Positions 5,360-9,663 of a stretch of DNA of 9,663 nucleotides are shown one piece after another. The position numbers and the translations under genes are program-made. The notes beneath the pieces were generated by a model. That model saw only the letters and a list, made by a program, of their open reading frames with translations. It was not told the DNA's origin and searched no databases. Each line of letters starts with the position of its first letter. Position 1 is the first letter of the stretch. The stretch comes from Minisyncoccota bacterium (GTDB lineage Bacteria > Patescibacteriota > Minisyncoccia > JAHIHE01 > JAGLIN01): assembly GCA_023270095.1 (NCBI GenBank), contig JAGLSJ010000022.1, positions 1 to 9,663 on the forward strand, read 5' to 3'.

Positions 5360-6283
5360 ATGTATGATTTAATTATCATCGGTGGAGGTCCAGCTGGAAT
5401 TACAGCTGGAATTTATGCCGCTAGAAAAAAACTTAATACCTTACTTATTTCCAAAGATTTTGTCGGTCAAACGGGAACTGCTTTTGGAGTTGAGAATTAT
5501 ACCGGATTTGAAGAAATTAGAGGGCTAGAATTGATGAAAAAATTCAAGAATCATCTGGAAAAATTTGAAATCAAAATAAATGAATTTGAAGAGGTTAAAG
5601 AAATCAAGAAAATAAACAATATTTTTGAAGTAAAAACAGATGAAGAAAAATATTCTGCCAAGACGATTATTGTTACTTCTGGTAGAAATCCTAAAACATT
5701 AGAAGTTTCTGGAGAGAAGGAATTTTTAGGCAGAGGAGTTTCTTATTGTGTTACTTGTGACGAAACGATGGTTGAAGGAAAAATTGCGGCAGTGATTGGT
5801 GGAGGAAATGTTGGACTCGAGGCAGGATTAGAGTTAACTAAATTTTGTAAAAAGATTTATATTATAGAATATGCTTTGAAAGTTACTGGAGATGAAATTC
5901 TTCAAAAGGAGATTGAGAATGATAATAAAATTAGTGTTATAACCGACGCAGATGTCAAAAAAATCAAGGGAGATAGTTTTGTTGAAAAAATTATTTATGA
6001 AGACGGGAAATCGAAAAAAATAAATCAACTTACTGTTGATGGAGTTTTTATAGAAATTGGTGCTATTCCGTCTGTTGGTTTTGCTGGAGATTTAGTTGAA
6101 CTTAATGATAATGGTGAGATTAAAATTAATCCTAGAACTTGTGCGACGAAAACTGATGGATTATTTGCTGCTGGAGATGTGGCGGATACTAGAGATAAGC
6201 AAATTATTACGGCTTGTGGAGAAGGAGCCAAATCTGCTTTGTCGGTTTATGAATACTTAAAAAGCAAGAAATTAAATCCATAA
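5360..6283 (+). CDS. Thioredoxin-reductase-like flavoprotein, AhpF/NADH type
   Basis: A 307-residue FAD disulfide reductase of low-molecular-weight thioredoxin reductase length. The FAD-binding GGGPAGITAG lies at residues 8-17, the redox-active CVTC at 130-133, the second nucleotide-binding GGGNVGLEAGLEL at 147-159, and the C-terminal FAD motif GLFAAGDVAD at 267-276. The HRR motif that grips the NADPH 2'-phosphate in TrxB is absent: the strand reads IYIIEYALKVTGDEILQ (166-182), with Glu170 at its end, closely resembling the NADH-dependent reductase domain of AhpF (LEFAPEMKADQVLQ). So NADH is the likely donor. The CxxCD context also departs from the usual CATCDG, with DETM after the second Cys. 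Together with the upstream glutaredoxin it resembles the two-protein NADH reductase pair known from Clostridium pasteurianum (Cp34/Cp9). It is cytoplasmic. The next gene starts 17 bases after its stop. Confidence 0.92.
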   Translation: MYDLIIIGGGPAGITAGIYAARKKLNTLLISKDFVGQTGTAFGVENYTGFEEIRGLELMKKFKNHLEKFEIKINEFEEVKEIKKINNIFEVKTDEEKYSAKTIIVTSGRNPKTLEVSGEKEFLGRGVSYCVTCDETMVEGKIAAVIGGGNVGLEAGLELTKFCKKIYIIEYALKVTGDEILQKEIENDNKISVITDADVKKIKGDSFVEKIIYEDGKSKKINQLTVDGVFIEIGAIPSVGFAGDLVELNDNGEIKINPRTCATKTDGLFAAGDVADTRDKQIITACGEGAKSALSVYEYLKSKKLNP

Positions 6284-6300
6284 ATTAACAAATAAAATTT

Positions 6301-7521
6301 ATGATCAAAAAAAAATCTAAACTATTTCTGTTTTTCTTAGCCATTGGATTAATGTTTTCAATAACATCAGTTTTTGCTCAGGAAAATTTGTCTTATGATT
6401 CTAATAAAGAAGTTAATCTTTATTTTTTTTGGGCACATGGCTGTCCTCATTGTTCTAATGAAAAGCCATTCTTAGAAAAGATGGAACAAAAATATAGTAG
6501 TCTAAAAGTGCATAGCTTTGAAGTTACAAGTAATAAAGAAAATGTTGAACTTCTCAAAAAGGTTGGAAAAGAATTAAGCATTGATGTTTCTGGTGTGCCA
6601 TTTACGGTGGTAGGGGATCATCATTTTGCTGGATGGTATGATGAACAAACTACCGGAGTGGCAATAGAAGAGGCTATTCAATGTGCTTTGCAAAATGGTT
6701 GTTATGATACGGTTGGTAATTTAATTTCTCCTATAGTTTCGAATTCTGAATATCAAGATAAGAAAAAAATGCCCGAAAAAATAAATTTGCCAATTATTGG
6801 ACAGATAGAAGTTAAAAATATTTCCCTGCCAGTACTAACTGTATTAATTGCAGGCATAGACGGATTCAATCCTTGTGCTATGTGGGTTTTACTTTTTCTG
6901 ATTAGTCTTCTTTTGGGAATGAAAGATAAAAGAAGGATGTGGGTTTTAGGATTTGCTTTTATTGTTTCTTCGGCTGTTGTTTATTTTCTTTTTATGTCGG
7001 CTTGGCTTAATTTGTTTTTGTTTTTAGGTTTTGTTCTTTGGGTTAGAATTGCTATTGGATTAGTGGCTTTGGTTGCTGGGGGTTATAGTTTGAAAGAGTA
7101 TTTTACTAATAAAGCGGGAAAATGCAAAGTGACTGATGACGAAAAAAGACAGAAAATTTTTGAAAGATTAAAAAGCATAACCTATGAAAAACGATTTTAT
7201 TTGGCCTTGGGTGGAATTATTGTTTTAGCTTTTGCAGTTAATTTGGTAGAGCTGATTTGTTCTGCTGGTTTACCAGCGATTTATACTCAAATACTTACTT
7301 TGTCTTCTTTGGAAAAATGGCAATATTATACCTATTTATTGCTTTATATTTTTATTTTTATGCTTGATGATTTAGTTGTTTTTTTTGTAGCGATGACAAC
7401 TTTACAAATAACTGGAATAACTACTAAATATAGTCGTATTTCTCGTTTAATCGGAGGGATTATTATGCTGATTATGGGTATTTTACTTTTATTCAGACCA
7501 GAGTGGTTGATGTTTGGGTAA
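6301..7521 (+). CDS. Exported thioredoxin domain fused to CcdA/DsbD-like membrane domain
   Basis: The 406-residue protein begins with a signal peptide or anchor (KKK, then hydrophobic residues 8-24, VFAQ at 24-27). A thioredoxin-like domain follows (about 36-140) with active site CPHC (Cys48, Cys51), cis-proline SGVPFTV (97-103) and an extra Cys128/Cys134 pair. From about 175 there are six membrane segments in CcdA style: GFNPCAMWVLLFL (189-200, Cys192), 213-231, 235-262, a cytoplasmic loop, NLVELICSAGLP (314-325, Cys320), 341-366 and 381-400. Cys192 and Cys320 match the pair that carries electrons across the membrane in CcdA/DsbD. In DsbD the thioredoxin domain is C-terminal; here it is N-terminal. 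It should pass cytoplasmic reducing power to disulfides outside. The adjacent redoxin and flavoprotein genes are likely donors. Confidence 0.88.
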   Translation: MIKKKSKLFLFFLAIGLMFSITSVFAQENLSYDSNKEVNLYFFWAHGCPHCSNEKPFLEKMEQKYSSLKVHSFEVTSNKENVELLKKVGKELSIDVSGVPFTVVGDHHFAGWYDEQTTGVAIEEAIQCALQNGCYDTVGNLISPIVSNSEYQDKKKMPEKINLPIIGQIEVKNISLPVLTVLIAGIDGFNPCAMWVLLFLISLLLGMKDKRRMWVLGFAFIVSSAVVYFLFMSAWLNLFLFLGFVLWVRIAIGLVALVAGGYSLKEYFTNKAGKCKVTDDEKRQKIFERLKSITYEKRFYLALGGIIVLAFAVNLVELICSAGLPAIYTQILTLSSLEKWQYYTYLLLYIFIFMLDDLVVFFVAMTTLQITGITTKYSRISRLIGGIIMLIMGILLLFRPEWLMFG

Positions 7522-7543
7522 TAATTTATTTATGAAATATTTA

Positions 7544-7572
7544 TTGCATCAATCTCATAATCTTGGTAGAAT
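7544..7572 (+). promoter_or_regulatory. Promoter of the 7608 membrane-protein gene
   Basis: TTGCAT (7544-7549) and TAGAAT (7567-7572) are separated by 17 bp, with TGG before the -10 (extended -10). This gives the unknown membrane protein its own transcript, separate from the redox cluster; no convincing terminator lies between them. Confidence 0.55.
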
Positions 7573-7592
7573 ATAAATAATAATCAATAAAA

Positions 7593-7600
7593 AAGGAGGT
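7593..7600 (+). promoter_or_regulatory. Strong Shine-Dalgarno site
   Basis: AAGGAGGT, a near-complete anti-16S match, lies 7 bases before the ATG at 7608. It fixes that start. It is the only strong Shine-Dalgarno among the eleven gene starts in the window. Confidence 0.9.
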
Positions 7601-7607
7601 AAATAAT

Positions 7608-8279
7608 ATGAAAAACAAAAAAAAGTTTACAATACTGATAACATTTTTTTTAGTGGTAATAATTATATATCTCTTGTCGTTTTTTGTAGGTGATTGTGTT
7701 CCTACATATCAGACAAATTGTTGTTTCGTTTCTTATGCTTTCAACGTGTCTTTTAGTACTTTTATGGCTGATATATTATTAGTATTTTTTGCAATGTTAT
7801 TTTGGTTTATTTCACCAATTGGTATTTTGCTTTTGTTAGGAATAAAATTGTTTTTTTCAGAAAATGCGTCAAAGGCAAAAAAGAATTTTGCAATATTAAT
7901 ACAATTTTTATCTTTCTTATCTTGGTTATCTTTGATGTTTATATTGATAATTGTTTATATAGATTCTAAATCTTATCAAGTTCTTAGTTTGGGAGGGGAG
8001 ATGTTGAATCTTGCAATTAAATCTGGATTTGGATTTGTGATATTTATGATTATGTTAGCATTGGCGGAAAAGAAAATTTTAGGAGACCAAAATTTTAAAT
8101 CAGAAAATATTGAAAGTAAAAAAAATAATATCAAACAAAATAAAAATAAAAAAGAAAAAGATAGTGATGAGTCTGTAAAAAATAATAGAATTAAATCAGG
8201 TGGAATAAAGGATAGAATTAAAAATAGGATAAAGGAAGAAATTAAAAAAGTTATTGATAATAAAATAGATAAATTATAA
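7608..8279 (+). CDS. Membrane protein of unknown function with Lys-rich tail
   Basis: I do not recognise this 223-residue protein. It has a Lys-rich start (MKNKKK), a hydrophobic segment at about 8-27, a loop with Cys30, Cys38 and Cys39 (GDCVPTYQTNCC), then membrane segments at about 52-82 (probably two, around Pro70), 94-117 and 135-153. Residues 155-223 form a hydrophilic tail dominated by Lys, Asn, Glu and Ile; its end (about 200-221) has Ile every three to four residues (IKDRIKNRIKEEIKKVI), which suggests an amphipathic or coiled-coil helix. If the N-terminus is inside, the Cys-bearing loop faces outward and could form disulfides, which would make it a possible client of the neighbouring disulfide system (inference only). 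It has its own promoter and an unusually strong Shine-Dalgarno, so the protein may be made in quantity. Confidence 0.8.
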   Translation: MKNKKKFTILITFFLVVIIIYLLSFFVGDCVPTYQTNCCFVSYAFNVSFSTFMADILLVFFAMLFWFISPIGILLLLGIKLFFSENASKAKKNFAILIQFLSFLSWLSLMFILIIVYIDSKSYQVLSLGGEMLNLAIKSGFGFVIFMIMLALAEKKILGDQNFKSENIESKKNNIKQNKNKKEKDSDESVKNNRIKSGGIKDRIKNRIKEEIKKVIDNKIDKL

Positions 8280-8307
8280 TAAATTTCCAGTAACTAATTT
8301 CAAAATT

Positions 8308-8898
8308 ATGGCAATTTTAAAAAGTCTTCAAAATTTATTAGAAAAAAGCGGTGTGAAGTATGAGGTAATTGATCATAAGACTGTGTATACGGCACATGAC
8401 AGTGCTGAAACTCAACATATTAAACCGCAGGAAGTTGTCAAAACTCTTGTTATGAAAATCAGTTCAAAAAAACATATCTTAGCTTTGATTTCAGCGAACA
8501 AGAATCTAGACAAGAAAAAACTTCTTAAGGAAGTAAATACTTGGCTTAAAAAAGAAGAAGAAAAGGCGGTGAAAACTGTGGAATTTGCGAAAGAGGCTTG
8601 GATGAAAAAAAATATGAAAGGAAAAATTGGCGCAACTGTACCATTTGGTTCACTTGCCAAGATGACTACATTCGTGGATAAAAATTTATTGAAAAATAAG
8701 GATTTAATTATTAATACTGGGGATTATACTAAATCAATAAAATTAGCTACGAAAAAATTTCTAGAGCTGGAAGATGTGGTTAAGGGAATTTTTTCCGAGG
8801 TAAAGCCAATAAAAAGGAAAGCAAAGTCTAAATCAAAAACAAAATCTAAGAAAAGAACTAAAGTAGTGGCAAAGAAAAAGGTTGGGAAAAAGAAATAA
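8308..8898 (+). CDS. YbaK/EbsC-type deacylase-domain protein with Lys/Ser-rich tail
   Basis: Residues 1-162 match the YbaK/ProX-like fold, a family that hydrolyses mischarged aminoacyl-tRNAs. Seen features are the N-terminal helix LLEKSGVKYEVIDHKTVYTAHDSAE, the conserved lysine segment VVKTLVMK (Lys45 equals the family catalytic lysine), the ILALISANKNLD strand, and the GATVPFGSL loop (108-116) that matches the G-x-V-P-P-F-G loop with one Pro missing. A segment at 80-106 is unusually rich in Lys and Glu. Residues 165-196 are almost only Lys, Arg, Ser, Thr, Ala and Val, like histone H1 tails; this should bind RNA or DNA non-specifically and may anchor the enzyme to tRNA or the ribosome. The start follows TTCAAAATT with no Shine-Dalgarno, 28 bases after the previous stop. 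The amino-acid specificity is unknown. Confidence 0.85.
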   Translation: MAILKSLQNLLEKSGVKYEVIDHKTVYTAHDSAETQHIKPQEVVKTLVMKISSKKHILALISANKNLDKKKLLKEVNTWLKKEEEKAVKTVEFAKEAWMKKNMKGKIGATVPFGSLAKMTTFVDKNLLKNKDLIINTGDYTKSIKLATKKFLELEDVVKGIFSEVKPIKRKAKSKSKTKSKKRTKVVAKKKVGKKK

Positions 8899-8904
8899 AA
8901 AATA

Positions 8905-8939
8905 CAAGCTATATTTTGCTTGCCGATGTTTTTATTTTG
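8905..8939 (+). terminator. Weak hairpin after the YbaK-like gene
   Basis: CAAGC (8905-8909) pairs with GCTTG (8918-8922) around an 8-nt loop, followed 6 bases later by TTTTTATTTT. The stem is only 5 bp and the T-tract is offset, so termination is uncertain. On the other strand the hairpin runs directly into a T-rich stretch, but no minus-strand gene uses it. Confidence 0.35.
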
Positions 8940-8965
8940 TGAATTGTTTTATTTAGCACTATAAA
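8937..8965 (+). promoter_or_regulatory. Possible promoter for scpA
   Basis: TTGTGA (8937-8942) and TATAAA (8960-8965) are 17 bp apart, matching 4/6 and 5/6 of the sigma-70 consensus. The leader to the scpA ATG would be about 120 nt and AT-rich; I see no other structure in the 8899-9095 gap. This region is so AT-rich that chance matches are likely. Confidence 0.3.
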
Positions 8966-9095
8966 AATTATTTTTTTAGAGCCATTTTTGAAGTGTATTG
9001 TCTTTTTTCTTCCAATTTTAATATTTATGAAAGGAATATAAAAAGGTTTTACTTTAGTGTAGTCTTTTATTATCGTATTTTATATTTACCATTTT

Positions 9096-9663
9096 ATGTC
9101 TTATATTGTCAAGGCACATCATTATAAAAATAAGGAACAATTATTCGAAGGTCCACTCGATCTTCTTTTGGATTTGATTGAAAAAGAAAAGCTTGATATA
9201 ACGGATATTGCGTTGGCACAAGTTGCAGATCAATTTATCGCATATCTTGAAAGTTCAAAGGAGGATATTACCCCTAGTTATTTATCAAGTTTTATTTTAG
9301 TTGCAGGAAAGCTTATTTTGATTAAGTCAAAAGCAATCTTGCCTATGTTGGAACTGGAGAAGGAGGAGGAAGAAGATATCGAAGAGTTGAAGTTAAGATT
9401 AAGAGAATATCAAAAATTTAAGGAGATTTCGAAAGAAATTAAAAAATTGGCAGAAAGAAAGGAAATGTTTTTTTCCCGGCAGAGTTATTCTGGAGTTAAG
9501 ACTGTTTTTTGTCCTCCAGAAAAAATTACAGCTCAGGATTTAAAAAGTGCGTTTGAAAGCGTTCTTGATAAATTGCCAGAAATCAAAATTTTATCACAAG
9601 GAAATATAAAGGAAGTTGTTTCGATAAAAGATAGAATCAATCATATTCAGAATAGCCTTTTGC
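9096..9663 (+). CDS. scpA: Segregation and condensation protein A (3' end missing)
   Basis: ScpA is the kleisin subunit of the Smc-ScpA-ScpB condensin that organises and segregates the chromosome. The frame from the ATG at 9096 stays open to the window end (189 full codons). The N-terminal kleisin signature is clear: LFEGPLDLLLDLIEKEKLDITDI (residues 16-38), then ALAQVADQFIAYL and YLSSFILVAGKLILIKSKAILP (62-83), the helices that contact the Smc neck. An acidic run (about 87-97) and a Lys/Glu helix (about 98-122) form the central linker that binds ScpB. The family is usually about 230-270 residues, so the C-terminal winged helix that closes on the other Smc head lies mostly beyond the window. 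No Shine-Dalgarno precedes the start. scpB often follows scpA, which could be seen just downstream. Confidence 0.95.
   Translation, partial: MSYIVKAHHYKNKEQLFEGPLDLLLDLIEKEKLDITDIALAQVADQFIAYLESSKEDITPSYLSSFILVAGKLILIKSKAILPMLELEKEEEEDIEELKLRLREYQKFKEISKEIKKLAERKEMFFSRQSYSGVKTVFCPPEKITAQDLKSAFESVLDKLPEIKILSQGNIKEVVSIKDRINHIQNSLL

Noticed and set aside
1..9663. CRISPR arrays, insertion sequences, attachment sites, rRNA genes
   Set aside because: No regularly spaced repeats, transposase-like frames, terminal inverted repeats or rRNA-like stretches were seen on reading the window.

Overview
The window is AT-rich bacterial chromosome with every gene on the + strand. I infer a Patescibacteria (Candidate Phyla Radiation)-type genome. 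The reasons are a PIF1-like helicase ending in a WYL domain, trimmed versions of housekeeping proteins (a lidless pyruvate-kinase-like protein and a short MetK), lysine-rich protein tails, and start codons that almost all lack a Shine-Dalgarno sequence. Promoters are ordinary sigma-70 type (TTGACA/TATAAT), which argues against Bacteroidota. The standard genetic code fits. The phylum assignment is an inference, not something read directly from a marker gene.

Layout. (1) 1-830: 3' part of a PIF1/RecD-family helicase with a WYL domain. (2) 831-1202: a 372-base gap holding a foldable ~83-nt element of unknown nature (860-942), a strong extended -10 promoter, and a SAM-I-family riboswitch that leads into metK. 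(3) 1203-2255: metK, followed by a hairpin terminator. (4) 2390-3172: a pyruvate-kinase-barrel protein without the B (lid) domain or the C-terminal domain. (5) 3263-7521: a redox/metalloid cluster made of an autoregulated ArsR repressor, a small thioredoxin with a Cys-rich tail, an ArsP-type permease, a glutaredoxin-like protein, a thioredoxin-reductase-like flavoprotein with AhpF-like (NADH-type) features, and an exported thioredoxin domain fused to a CcdA/DsbD-like membrane electron carrier. (6) 7608-8279: an unknown membrane protein with its own promoter and the only strong Shine-Dalgarno in the window. (7) 8308-8898: a YbaK-type deacylase-domain protein with a histone-like Lys/Ser tail. 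(8) 9096-9663: scpA, cut by the window end.

How it may work together. The most interesting unit is region 5. Its parts form a plausible chain: NADH, then the FAD flavoprotein, then the glutaredoxin or thioredoxin, then the membrane cysteine pair of the CcdA-like domain, then the exported CPHC thioredoxin domain. This chain sits beside a thiol-based ArsR sensor and an ArsP permease, which suggests metalloid or thiol stress response coupled to disulfide reduction outside the membrane. The individual families are known. Their coupling in this compact arrangement is my inference.
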